From Caulobacter sp. (GTDB taxonomy: Bacteria > Pseudomonadota > Alphaproteobacteria > Caulobacterales > Caulobacteraceae), in assembly GCA_021741355.1 (NCBI GenBank), contig JAIOXZ010000003.1:1-64000 (forward strand): a stretch of DNA of 64,000 bases, read 5' to 3'. This document shows, one piece after another, positions 47,213 through 55,610 of the stretch. Numbering within the stretch: position 1 is the first letter of the stretch; each line of letters opens with the position of its first letter. The position numbers were made by a program, and so were the translations under genes. The notes beneath the pieces were generated by a model. That model did not search any database, was not told the DNA's origin, and saw only the letters and a program-made list of their open reading frames with translations.

Positions 47213-48469
47213 ATGTCCGTAAACCGTCAAGGTCACATCCGTCTGACGTCCCATCCGGGATCAGGCGCGCCCACCCGTTTCCCGCTCACCTGGGGCGCCG
47301 CGACAGCTCGGGAGCGCGGCCCGGTGGTCGCCACCGTCAACGCTGGCAGCGACCGGAACGCCATCGGCGCCCATGGCGGCGCCTATTCGATCTACCGCTC
47401 GCTGGCGATCGCGTCGGGCGCCCTGAATCCGCTGGTCCGGCCCGACCTCACAGACACCGCGCCCGTCGTCGATGTCGGCCCGTTTGGTCAGTGGGCGGAT
47501 CCGCACAAGATCGTCTCGCTCGACCCCTGGGGCCACCGCATCCAGCAGGACTTCGCCGGAGAGGTTGCCGAAGGCGTCGACATCCGGCCGACCATCGCCA
47601 TCACCAAGGCCCGCCTGACCCTGCCGGAGATCAGCGACGCCATCGACGCCGGCCGGCTGAAGATCGACGGGACCGTGGTTCACGAGACGCGCGACGTCGC
47701 CGTGACCAAGGCCGCCCTCGATCCGGTCTGGTACCTGCCCGGCATCGCCGAGCGGTTCGAGGTCGACGAGACCACCCTGCGCCGCACCCTGTTCGAGCAG
47801 ACCGGCGGCATGTACCCCGAGCTGGTCACGCGGCCCGACATCAAGGTGTTCCTGCCCCCGATCGGCGGCATCACCCTCTACATCTTCGGCGACCCAGCCG
47901 CGATCGCCGACCCGAACCGCCGCCTGACCTGCCGTGTGCATGACGAGTGCAACGGCAGCGACGTGTTCGGCTCCGACATCTGCACCTGCCGGCCCTACCT
48001 GATCCACGGCATCGAGGAAGCCGTCCGCGAGGCCCAGACCGGCGGCGCCGGTCTGATCGTCTACAATCGCAAGGAAGGCCGGGCGCTCGGCGAGGTGACC
48101 AAGTTCCTCGTCTACAATGCCCGCAAGCGCCAGCCGGGCGGCGACCAGGCGGCAACCTACTTCGAGCGCACCGAATGCGTCGCCGGGGTCCAGGACGCCC
48201 GCTTCCAGCAGCTGATGCCCGATGTCCTGCACTGGCTCGGCATCAAGCACATCGACCGGTTCGTCTCGATGTCGAATATGAAGCACGACGCGCTGGTCGA
48301 GGGCGGCCTGACCATCGGCGAACGCGTGCCGATCCCCGACTACCTGATCCCCGACGACGCCAGCGTGGAGATGGAGGCCAAGAAGGCCGCCGGCTACTTC
48401 ACCCCCGAAGGCGCGCCGTCGGCGGAAGACCTGAAAAAGACCGTGGGGCGGGATCTTGGGGAGTTTTGA
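47213..48469 (+). CDS. urc1: Urc1-like protein (GTP cyclohydrolase II paralogue) of uracil catabolism
   Basis: The 418-residue product has a GTP cyclohydrolase II-like C-terminal half with zinc Cys spacing (HDECNGSDVFGSDICTC), the NRKEGRALGEVTKF loop, and an N-terminal extension typical of Urc1. In the URC pathway of yeasts and bacteria, Urc1 is the ribA-like enzyme that opens a uracil-derived nucleotide, leading to urea and 3-hydroxypropionate. The chemistry here is taken from the family. The call is supported by linkage to DUF1688 (urc4) and a uracil phosphoribosyltransferase, the bacterial URC set. The ATG has no close ribosome site. Confidence 0.85.
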   Translation: MSVNRQGHIRLTSHPGSGAPTRFPLTWGAATARERGPVVATVNAGSDRNAIGAHGGAYSIYRSLAIASGALNPLVRPDLTDTAPVVDVGPFGQWADPHKIVSLDPWGHRIQQDFAGEVAEGVDIRPTIAITKARLTLPEISDAIDAGRLKIDGTVVHETRDVAVTKAALDPVWYLPGIAERFEVDETTLRRTLFEQTGGMYPELVTRPDIKVFLPPIGGITLYIFGDPAAIADPNRRLTCRVHDECNGSDVFGSDICTCRPYLIHGIEEAVREAQTGGAGLIVYNRKEGRALGEVTKFLVYNARKRQPGGDQAATYFERTECVAGVQDARFQQLMPDVLHWLGIKHIDRFVSMSNMKHDALVEGGLTIGERVPIPDYLIPDDASVEMEAKKAAGYFTPEGAPSAEDLKKTVGRDLGEF

Positions 48470-48478
48470 TCTCAAAGC

Positions 48479-48595
48479 TCCGTCATCCTCGCCCTTGTGG
48501 CGAGGACCCCTCGTTCAGCCGCACGGGCGGTGATCCAGCATGACGGGTTCGGAACACGTTGAGAGGGGGCCTGGGCACAGGGCCCAGGATGACGG
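48479..48595. repeat. Intergenic palindrome overlapping the urc4 start
   Basis: CCGTCATCCT at the left is matched by AGGATGACGG at the right, with CTGGGCACAGGGCCCAG inside. It is related in ends to 10105-10219. The right part is the first roughly 18 codons of the urc4 reading frame. Confidence 0.75.
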
Positions 48596-49781
48596 CGGTG
48601 ACGCAGCCGCCGCCCGCAGCCTCCTCTCCGCCGCCGCCGTGCGCGAGCGGGCGCATGAGATGCTGGCCATCGCGCTGGACGGGGGGCTGACCGACTGGTC
48701 GGTGCACCTGGACCGCCTGCCGGCCACGGCTGACATCGTCGCGGGCGTGATCCGTGCGCAGTACCCGACGCTGCAGGTGCCGTTCCACGCGCGCTGGCGG
48801 CACTTTGTCGTCGGCGGTCGCGACCTGTGGGCCGAGATGGCCGCGGTGACCGAGTGGCCGGACGCGAACGCGAAGGCCCGCGCCGCCTTCGACCTGGCGA
48901 TCACCTCGGTGCTGCTGGACGCCGGCGCGGGGCCGTCCTGGCGGTTCCTCGACGCGCCGACCTGCACGGAAAGCCGCCGTTCGGAAGGCCTCGGCGTCGC
49001 CAGTCTGCGGCTTTTCCAGTCGGGCGCACTGTCGGCGAGCGGAGATGATCCGTGTGCAGACGGTCTGACGGAGCTCACCGCCGCAATGCTCGCCGACGCC
49101 CTTCAGGTCAACGACGCCAACCCGCTGGTCGGCCTGGAAGGCCGGGCGGCGCTGCTGCGGCGTCTGGGCGCTGCGGTCGGCCGGCCGGGCGATCTGTTCG
49201 ACGTCATGGCCGCCCGCGCCGACAACGGGCGCCTCCCGGCGCCGGTGATCCTCGAGGTGCTGCTCGAGAAACTCGGCCCGATCTGGGAGAACCGCCTGAC
49301 CCTCGGCGGCGTGCCGCTCGGCGACTGCTGGCGCCATCCGGCGATGAAGCGCGACGACGTCACCGACGGCCTCGTCCCGATCCACAAGCTCTCGCAATGG
49401 CTGGCCTACAGCCTGATCGAGCCGCTGGAAGAGGCCGGGATCACCGTCCACAGCCTCGATGGCCTGACGGGCCTGGCCGAATATCGCAACGGCGGCCTGT
49501 TCATCGACGACGGCGTGATGGTCCTCAAGGACCCCGCCGACATGGGCCGCACCCACGCCGTCGGCGACCCGCTGGTGGTCGGCTGGCGCTCCATGACCGT
49601 GGCCCTGCTCGACCGTATCGCTCCGCTGGTCCGTGAGCGGCTGGGCGTGGCCGAGGCCGACTTCCCGCTGGCCCGCGTGCTCGAAGGCGGCACCTGGGCC
49701 GCCGGCCGGGTGCTTGCGAAGGATCGTCGCGAGGGGGGCGGACCGCCCCTGACCATCACCAGCGACGGGACCGTCTTCTGA
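48540..49781 (+). CDS. urc4: Urc4-like protein (DUF1688)
   Basis: The 413-residue protein carries the DUF1688 pattern: [59 protein letters not shown]-like [21 protein letters not shown] and [23 protein letters not shown]. Urc4 is required for uracil use in the URC pathway but has no assigned reaction. Only the ATG at 48540 includes the conserved N-terminal block, and its first codons lie in a dispersed repeat. It overlaps upp as TGATG. Confidence 0.9.
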   Translation: MTGSEHVERGPGHRAQDDGGDAAAARSLLSAAAVRERAHEMLAIALDGGLTDWSVHLDRLPATADIVAGVIRAQYPTLQVPFHARWRHFVVGGRDLWAEMAAVTEWPDANAKARAAFDLAITSVLLDAGAGPSWRFLDAPTCTESRRSEGLGVASLRLFQSGALSASGDDPCADGLTELTAAMLADALQVNDANPLVGLEGRAALLRRLGAAVGRPGDLFDVMAARADNGRLPAPVILEVLLEKLGPIWENRLTLGGVPLGDCWRHPAMKRDDVTDGLVPIHKLSQWLAYSLIEPLEEAGITVHSLDGLTGLAEYRNGGLFIDDGVMVLKDPADMGRTHAVGDPLVVGWRSMTVALLDRIAPLVRERLGVAEADFPLARVLEGGTWAAGRVLAKDRREGGGPPLTITSDGTVF

Positions 49782-50419
49782 TGCGCAGCTACTCCGGCGT
49801 CACCGTCGTCGACCATCCGCTGGTGCAGCACAAGCTGACCCGCATGCGCGACCGCACCACCTCGACCAAGACCTTCCGTGAACTGATGCGGGAGATCTCG
49901 ACGCTGCTCTGCTATGAGGTGACCCGCGACCTGGCCCTCACCGACCGCGAGGTCGAGACCCCGCTGGAGACCACCACAGCTCCCGAAATCGCCGGCAAGA
50001 AACTGGTCTTCGCGCCGATCCTGCGGGCCGGGGAGGGCATGCTCGAGGGCATGCTGACCCTCGTCCCGTCGGCCCGCGTCGCCCACATCGGCCTCTACCG
50101 CGACCCCGGCACGAAGGCGGCGGTCGAGTATTATCTCAAGGTCCCCGAGACCATGGCCGAGCGCCAGGTCATCGTCATCAACCCGCTGCTGGCCACGGGC
50201 GTCACGGCCCGCGCCGCCGTCGAGCGGCTGAAGGAGGAGGGCGCCCGCGACCTGCGGTTCGTCTGCATCCTGACCTGCCCGGAGGGCATCGAGGCCCTCC
50301 GCGGCGACCATCCGGACGTGTCGATCTGGACGGCGGGGATTGATCGCGGGCTCGACGAACGGGGGTTCATTCTCCCCGGCCTCGGCGACGCAGGGGACCG
50401 CCTGTACGGGACGAGATAG
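49781..50419 (+). CDS. upp: Uracil phosphoribosyltransferase (URC-linked)
   Basis: The 212 residues are UPRT-like: [29 protein letters not shown] and the C-terminal [17 protein letters not shown] match the uracil-binding region. The PRPP loop reads [11 protein letters not shown] (133-143) rather than the usual DPMLATGGSA, with Asp replaced by Asn. The enzyme would make UMP from uracil and PRPP, the first step proposed for the URC route. It is coupled to urc4 by a one-base overlap. The altered PRPP loop may mark a catabolic variant. Confidence 0.9.
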   Translation: MRSYSGVTVVDHPLVQHKLTRMRDRTTSTKTFRELMREISTLLCYEVTRDLALTDREVETPLETTTAPEIAGKKLVFAPILRAGEGMLEGMLTLVPSARVAHIGLYRDPGTKAAVEYYLKVPETMAERQVIVINPLLATGVTARAAVERLKEEGARDLRFVCILTCPEGIEALRGDHPDVSIWTAGIDRGLDERGFILPGLGDAGDRLYGTR

Positions 50420-50433
50420 CCCGTGCGCGCTCC

Positions 50434-50594
50434 TTCCTCTCCCGCGAGGGAGAGGGGGACCAGCCGGAGGCTGGTGGAGAGGGAAGCGCCGGCATTCGAC
50501 CAGCGAATCCCGGTAGATCCGGCCATACCCGCCAACCCTCGCGCCTCCCTCTCCACCCTGCTCCGCAGGGTCCCCCTCTCCCTCGCGGGAGAGG
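50434..50594. repeat. Palindromic repeat (CTCCTC/GAGAGGA family), second copy
   Basis: TCCTCTCCCGCGAGGGAGAGG at the left and TCCCTCGCGGGAGAGGA at the right, sharing AGAGGGAAGCGCCGG with 39227-39391. It lies between upp and a crotonase gene. Confidence 0.85.
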
Positions 50595-50631
50595 ATTGGA
50601 ATGGCGGGACCGGAGCGGCTAACTTCCCCCC

Positions 50632-51423
50632 ATGAACGAAGCCTTCGAAACCCTCCTCGTCGACACCCCCGCCGAGGGCGTGCTGGTCGTCACCCTCAAC
50701 CGCTCGGCTGCCGGCAATTCGCTGTCCACGCAGATGGCGCAGGAACTCCTCGCCCTCTGGACCGACCTCGCCCAGCCCGGCGCCACCCGCGCCATCATCC
50801 TCACCGCCGCCGGCGACAGGATCTTCTGCGCCGGCGCCGACCTGAAGGAGCGCGACGGCATGACCGACGCGCAGTGGCAGGCGCAGCATGTGCTGTTCGA
50901 GACAATGCGCGACGCCCTCGTCGCCCTGCCGGTCCCGGTGATCTGCGCGGTGAACGGTGCGGCCTACGGCGGCGGCTTCGAGATCGCGCTGAACTGCGAC
51001 CTGATCTACGCCGCCGACACGGCCCGCTTCGCCCTGCCGGAGGTCAAGCTGGGCATCATGCCGGGCCTCGGCGGCGTGCAGAACCTGGTCCGCGCTGTCG
51101 GCGAGCGCCGCGCCCGCGAGATCCTGCTGACCGGTGATCCGTTCACGGCGGCGCAGGGCCTGCAGTGGGGCGTGATCAACGCCGTCTGGAATCCGGCCGG
51201 CCTGATGCCGGAGGCGATCGACCTCGCCAAACGCATCGCCGCCAACGCCCCTCTGTCGGTGCGCAACATCCGCCGGGTGGCGCGGGAGACCGCTGTCCTG
51301 GCGAGCCCCGAGGCCATCGCCGTGGAACTGGCCGCCTACAACGAGCTCACCCCTACGGAGGATCGTCGTGAAGGCGTCGCCGCCTGGGGGGAGAAGCGCA
51401 AGGCGGAGTGGAAGGGGCGGTGA
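50632..51423 (+). CDS. Enoyl-CoA hydratase/isomerase family protein
   Basis: The 263-residue crotonase has DRIFCAGADLKERDGMTDAQW and VNGAAYGGGFEIALNCDLIYA as the two oxyanion-hole segments, then FALPEVKLGIMPGLGGVQNLVRAVG with Glu at the catalytic place. It resembles methylglutaconyl-CoA or short-chain enoyl-CoA hydratases. Monocistronic by position, between two repeat-rich spacers. Confidence 0.9.
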   Translation: MNEAFETLLVDTPAEGVLVVTLNRSAAGNSLSTQMAQELLALWTDLAQPGATRAIILTAAGDRIFCAGADLKERDGMTDAQWQAQHVLFETMRDALVALPVPVICAVNGAAYGGGFEIALNCDLIYAADTARFALPEVKLGIMPGLGGVQNLVRAVGERRAREILLTGDPFTAAQGLQWGVINAVWNPAGLMPEAIDLAKRIAANAPLSVRNIRRVARETAVLASPEAIAVELAAYNELTPTEDRREGVAAWGEKRKAEWKGR

Positions 51424-51511
51424 GATGCCTTCCCTCTCCCTCCGGGAGAGGAATGGGGATGCTGCCAACACCCCCTGACCAGCCGGACGCGACTCCCCTA
51501 TATCTGTCCCC

Positions 51512-53371
51512 GTGACCGCCCCGCCCGACATCCCCCTCACCGGCGCCGCCCTGATCGCGGACCACGCCAAGCGTCTGCCCGACGCGCCGGGGGTCTACCG
51601 GATGATCGGCGAGGGCGGGGAGGTGCTCTATGTCGGCAAGGCGCGCTCGCTGAAGAAGCGGGTGATCCAGTACGCCCAGGGCCGGTTCCACACCAACCGC
51701 ATCGCCCACATGGTCGATCTGACCCGGTCGATGGAGTTCGTCTCGACCCGCACCGAGACCGACGCCCTGTTGCTCGAGATCAACCTGATCAAGCAGATGA
51801 AGCCGCGCTTCAACGTGCTGCTGCGCGACGACAAGAGCTTCCCCGAGATCGTCATCCGCCGCGACCATGCCGCGCCGCAACTGCGCAAGCATCGCGGCGC
51901 GCACACGATCAAGGGCGACTACTTCGGCCCGTTCGCCTCGGCCGGGGCGGTCAACCGCACGCTCAACACGCTGCAGAAGGCGTTCCTGCTGCGGTCCTGT
52001 TCCGACAGCGTCTACGACAGCCGTACCCGGCCCTGCATGCTGCACCAGATCAAGCGCTGCGCCGCGCCCTGCACCGGACTGATCGCGCTGGACGACTACG
52101 CCAAGCTGGTCGAGGAGTCCGAGGCCTTCCTGCGCGGCAAGAGCCGGGCGGTGATGCAGCGCATGTCCGAGGCGATGCAGGCCGCGTCCGATGACCTGGA
52201 GTTCGAGCGCGCCGCCCGCCTGCGCGACCGGATCCGCGCCCTGTCGTCGGTGGCCCAGGAGACCCAGGTCAATCCCGAGACGGTCGACGAGGCCGATGTG
52301 TTCGCCCTCTTCGCCGAGGGCGGCCAGGCCTGCGTTCAGGTGTTCTTCTTCCGGGCGGGCCAGAACTGGGGCAACCGCGCCTACTTCCCGCGCGTCGACA
52401 AGAGCGACAGCGACGCGGAGGTGATGAGCGCGTTTCTGGGTCAGTTCTACGACGACCGGCCGATCCCGCGGTCGATCTTGGTCAACGTCCAGCCGTTCGA
52501 GCATGAACTGTTCGCCGAGGCCTTCAGCATGAAGGCGAACCGCAAGATCGAGATCGTGCAGCCGAAGCGCGGCGAGAAGAAGCAGCTGGTCGACCAGGCG
52601 GTCAACAACGCCCGCGAGGCGCTGGGCCGCAAGATGGCCGAGAGCTCGGCCCAGGGGAAACTGCTGACCGGCGTCGCCGAGGCGTTCGGCCTCGACACCC
52701 CGCCCGAACGGATCGAGGTCTACGACAACAGCCACATCCAGGGGACCAACGCGGTCGGCGGCATGGTCGTGGCCGGCCCGGATGGCTTCCAGAAGAACCA
52801 GTACCGCAAGTTCAACATCAAGGGGACCGAGCTCACGCCCGGCGACGACTACGGCATGATGAAGGAGGTGCTGCGGCGCCGTTTCGCTCGCCTGGTCAAG
52901 GAAGAGGAGGAGGGCGACGACAGCGCCCGCCCCGACCTGGTGCTGATCGACGGCGGCAAGGGCCAGCTGGACGCGGTGCTGGAGGTGATGGCCGACCTCG
53001 GCGTCGACGACATCGCCGTGGTCGGCGTGGCCAAGGGGCCGGACCGCGACGCGGGGCTGGAGCGGTTCTTCATGCCCGGCAAGACGCCCTTCATGCTCGA
53101 GCCGAAAAGTCCGGTGCTGTATTATCTACAGAGGCTGCGCGACGAGGCGCACCACTTCGCCATCGGCGCGCATCGTACGCGCCGCTCGATGGACATGAAG
53201 AAGAACCCGCTCGACGAGATCGACGGCATCGGCCCGGGTCGCAAGCGCGCCCTGCTGCACGCTTTCGGCTCGGCCCGCGAGGTCGGCAAGGCCACCGTCG
53301 GCGATCTGATGAAGGTCGACGGGGTGAGCGAACCCCTGGCGCAACGGATCCACGATTACTTCAGAAAATGA
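51512..53371 (+). CDS. uvrC: Excinuclease ABC subunit UvrC
   Basis: UvrC makes both cuts around a DNA lesion in nucleotide excision repair. The 619 residues comprise a GIY-YIG nuclease ([27 protein letters not shown], about residues 28-52), a UVR motif near 205 ([20 protein letters not shown]), the RNase H-like domain ([34 protein letters not shown]) and a C-terminal helix-hairpin-helix pair ([18 protein letters not shown]). GTG at 51512 is the start. A palindromic repeat begins at the base after the stop. Confidence 0.97.
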   Translation: MTAPPDIPLTGAALIADHAKRLPDAPGVYRMIGEGGEVLYVGKARSLKKRVIQYAQGRFHTNRIAHMVDLTRSMEFVSTRTETDALLLEINLIKQMKPRFNVLLRDDKSFPEIVIRRDHAAPQLRKHRGAHTIKGDYFGPFASAGAVNRTLNTLQKAFLLRSCSDSVYDSRTRPCMLHQIKRCAAPCTGLIALDDYAKLVEESEAFLRGKSRAVMQRMSEAMQAASDDLEFERAARLRDRIRALSSVAQETQVNPETVDEADVFALFAEGGQACVQVFFFRAGQNWGNRAYFPRVDKSDSDAEVMSAFLGQFYDDRPIPRSILVNVQPFEHELFAEAFSMKANRKIEIVQPKRGEKKQLVDQAVNNAREALGRKMAESSAQGKLLTGVAEAFGLDTPPERIEVYDNSHIQGTNAVGGMVVAGPDGFQKNQYRKFNIKGTELTPGDDYGMMKEVLRRRFARLVKEEEEGDDSARPDLVLIDGGKGQLDAVLEVMADLGVDDIAVVGVAKGPDRDAGLERFFMPGKTPFMLEPKSPVLYYLQRLRDEAHHFAIGAHRTRRSMDMKKNPLDEIDGIGPGRKRALLHAFGSAREVGKATVGDLMKVDGVSEPLAQRIHDYFRK

Positions 53372-53529
53372 TCCTCCCCTCGTAGAGGGGAGGGGGACCA
53401 TGCGGAGCATGGTGGAGGGGGCTGCGCGGGTCCGGCCGGATGGACCGGAATTCAGGATGGGCCGCTCGCCTTGGCGCCGCCCCTCCACCGCCGTCCCGGC
53501 GGTCCCCCTCCCCAGCAAGCTGGGGAGGT
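53372..53529. repeat. Intergenic palindromic repeat (TCCTCCCC family)
   Basis: It starts immediately after the uvrC stop (TGA then TCCTCCCC), with GGACCATGCGGAGCATGG and CCACCGCCGTCCCGGCGG inner stems and ends in TGGGGAGG. It belongs with 8293-8406 and 29465-29580. Confidence 0.85.
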
Positions 53530-53577
53530 TCGGCCAAGGCATTTGGCCCCCGCTCAAAAACCCGCTACTCAGCCGCG

Positions 53578-54210
53578 ATGAAACATCTTCCGAACATCAT
53601 CACCGGTCTGCGGCTGGTTCTGACCCTGGTGGTCTTCCTGGCGATGCTGGGCCTGGCCTCGCAGCCGGTCATCCTGTGGCTGGTGTCGACGGGCCTCGAT
53701 CCGCAGCTGGTGCAGACCGGCTTCTACTTCACCGCCTTCTGGGGCTTCGCCATCGCGGCGATCACCGACTTCTTCGACGGCTGGCTGGCCCGCAGGCTGC
53801 AGGTCGAGAGCACGCTCGGCGCGATCCTCGATCCGATCGCCGACAAGGTGCTGGTCGCCGGCGCCGTGGTCGGCCTGGCGGTGCTGGGATCGTGGATGGT
53901 CGGCCTCGCCGGCGGTCTGATCCTGTTTCGGGAGTTCGCGGTCAGCGCGCTGCGCGAGACGCTGGCGCCGAAGGGCCTGACCCTGCCGGTGACGTTGCTG
54001 GCCAAGTGGAAGACGACGCTGCAGCTGCTGGCGCTCGGCGCCCAGCTGTTCGTCGGCGGCTGGATCGCCTGGGGCCTGCCCCGCGAGCCTGTCCTGGCCC
54101 AGCGCGCCACCATGGCCGCGGACATCGTGCTCTGGCTGGCCGTGGCCGTGACGATCTGGACCGGCGTTGAGTACGCGCTCGCCGCGCGCAAGGCGCTGAA
54201 GACGGCCTGA
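53578..54210 (+). CDS. pgsA: CDP-diacylglycerol-glycerol-3-phosphate 3-phosphatidyltransferase
   Basis: PgsA makes phosphatidylglycerol phosphate at the inner membrane. The 210-residue product has the CDP-alcohol phosphotransferase motif D-x2-D-G-x2-A-R-x8-G-x3-D-x3-D, visible as DFFDGWLARRLQVESTLGAILDPIAD (about residues 62-87), and several membrane helices. Linkage to uvrC is the usual order in many bacteria. The start is ATG at 53578. Confidence 0.95.
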   Translation: MKHLPNIITGLRLVLTLVVFLAMLGLASQPVILWLVSTGLDPQLVQTGFYFTAFWGFAIAAITDFFDGWLARRLQVESTLGAILDPIADKVLVAGAVVGLAVLGSWMVGLAGGLILFREFAVSALRETLAPKGLTLPVTLLAKWKTTLQLLALGAQLFVGGWIAWGLPREPVLAQRATMAADIVLWLAVAVTIWTGVEYALAARKALKTA

Positions 54211-54216
54211 CACCAT

Positions 54217-54394
54217 CTCCCTCCCCTTCATGGGGAGGGTGGACGGCCGCAGGCCGGACGGGTGGGGGAGTTTTCCGCTGCCCGGACACATCGGCACGGC
54301 GTCCTGCTTCCCCACCCTGACCGCAGAGTTCATCCTCGGGCGCGCGCTTCGCGCGACCCGGGGCGGTCTGTCCCTCCCCATAAAGGGGAGGGAA
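54217..54394. repeat. Palindromic repeat (CTCCCTCCCC family)
   Basis: CTCCCTCCCCTTCATGGGGAGGG at the left is matched by TCCCTCCCCATAAAGGGGAGGGA at the right, with inner GTGGACGGCCGCAGGCC stems. It follows pgsA by seven bases. Confidence 0.85.
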
Positions 54395-54400
54395 GGGGGT

Positions 54401-54562
54401 CTACTCCGCGGCCAGCAGGAACCCCGGTTCATCCGGCTCTTCGCGCTCGACGACGTCGCCGTCCATCGGGCCGAACAGCAGCCAGTCGCTCTCGACCTCG
54501 CGGTCGCGTTCGGCGCGCATCAGGCGCGCGATCAGACATGGTCCCAGGCCGTGGAGAATCAT
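54401..54562 (-). CDS. 53-residue protein behind a Fur-like box
   Basis: ATG at 54562 follows a GGAGG ribosome site with 5-base spacing. The acidic product begins MILHGLGPCLIARLMRAERD and continues to GDVVEREEPDEPGFLLAAE. The single Cys lies near residue 9. A nearly canonical Fur box (54585-54603) sits just upstream, so expression should rise under iron limitation. No family was recognised. Being short and antisense to nothing else, it would be missed by length-limited gene callers. Confidence 0.6.
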   Translation of the reverse strand: MILHGLGPCLIARLMRAERDREVESDWLLFGPMDGDVVEREEPDEPGFLLAAE

Positions 54563-54584
54563 CGTCGCCTCCGAGCGCATGCTC

Positions 54585-54603
54585 GCAAATGAGAATGATT
54601 TGC
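54585..54603. promoter_or_regulatory. Fur box candidate
   Basis: GCAAATGAGAATGATTTGC is a 19-base site with perfect six-base arms (GCAAAT/ATTTGC) and 13 of 19 matches to the classical Fur box. It lies 22 bases upstream of the 53-residue gene start on the minus strand. No plus-strand gene follows within range. Confidence 0.65.
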
Positions 54604-54620
54604 AATTACGGCGCTGGCAA

Positions 54621-54736
54621 GTCCTTCGAGACGCGATCCTGAGGGATCGCTCCTCAGGATGACGCAGAGGGTTGGCCTGCGTCGCTGTTCGTCATGGTGA
54701 GGAGCGGACCCTCAGGTCCGCGTCTCGAACCACGCA
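54621..54736. repeat. TTCGAGACG...CGTCTCGAA inverted repeat, copy 2
   Basis: It is an inverted copy of 37882-37996, with GTCCTTCGAGACGCGATCC at the left and GTCCGCGTCTCGAACCACGCA at the right. It ends at the base before the pirin stop codon. Confidence 0.88.
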
Positions 54737-55600
54737 CTAAGGCAGCGGGATAAACTCGCCGTCGTCCAGGTCCGGCAGTTTCATCCGGCCGGCGCGCCAG
54801 TCGGCCTTGGCCTGTTCGATGCGGTCCTTGCTGGACGAGACGAAGTTCCACTCGATGAACCGCTCGCCCACCGGCTCGCCGCCGATCAGGATCACGCTGG
54901 CGGCGGTCAGCGCCTTGACCGGCACGGTCTGGCCCGGCGCGAAGACGACCATCCGGCCTTCCTCGATCGTGCGGCCGTCGATCTCGATGCTGCCTTTGGC
55001 GACATAGGCCGCCCGCTCGGGATACTCGGCGGGCAGGCCGGCGGTGACGCCCGCCTGCAGTTCCCAGTGCACATAGAACAGCGGCGAGAACACCGGCACG
55101 GTCGCCTTGACGCCGAACGCCGAGCCGGCCACCAGCCGCGCCGTCATGCCGTCGCCCGCATAGAACGGCAGGTCGTCGGCGCCGGCGTGATGGGAGAAGG
55201 CCGGCGTGGTCTCTTCCGCCTCGGTCGGCAGCGCCAGCCAGGTCTGGATGCCGTCCATCCGCCCACCGTGCTCGCGCAGATCCTCGAACCGTTCGGAGTG
55301 GGTGATGCCGCTGCCCGCGGTCATCCAGTTCACCTCGCCCGGCTTGATCACGATGTCCGAGCCGACGCTGTCGCGATGGGTCATGGCGCCGTCGAACAGG
55401 TAGCTCAGCGTCGACAGGCCGATATGCGGGTGGGGCCGCACGTCGACGCTGCGCGGAAAGCCCGGCTGGAAGTCCGCCGGCCCCATGCGGTCGAAGAAGA
55501 TGAACGGCCCGACCATTCGCCGCGCCGCCTGGGGCAGGACGCGGCCCACCTCGAACCCGCCGAGGTCGCGCCGGTGCTGATCAAGGACAAGGTCGATCAT
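54737..55600 (-). CDS. Pirin family protein
   Basis: The 287-residue bicupin has the pirin metal-binding pattern PFIFFDRMGPADF...VRPHPHIGLSTLSYLFDG and GEVNWMTAGSGITHSERF, with the His and Glu ligands of the N-terminal cupin. Pirins bind iron or other metals; some act as quercetinases or transcription cofactors. It follows the TPR/propeller gene by ten bases on the minus strand. Its function in this operon is unknown. Confidence 0.93.
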   Translation of the reverse strand: MIDLVLDQHRRDLGGFEVGRVLPQAARRMVGPFIFFDRMGPADFQPGFPRSVDVRPHPHIGLSTLSYLFDGAMTHRDSVGSDIVIKPGEVNWMTAGSGITHSERFEDLREHGGRMDGIQTWLALPTEAEETTPAFSHHAGADDLPFYAGDGMTARLVAGSAFGVKATVPVFSPLFYVHWELQAGVTAGLPAEYPERAAYVAKGSIEIDGRTIEEGRMVVFAPGQTVPVKALTAASVILIGGEPVGERFIEWNFVSSSKDRIEQAKADWRAGRMKLPDLDDGEFIPLP

Positions 55601-55610
55601 GGGGGAGCGC

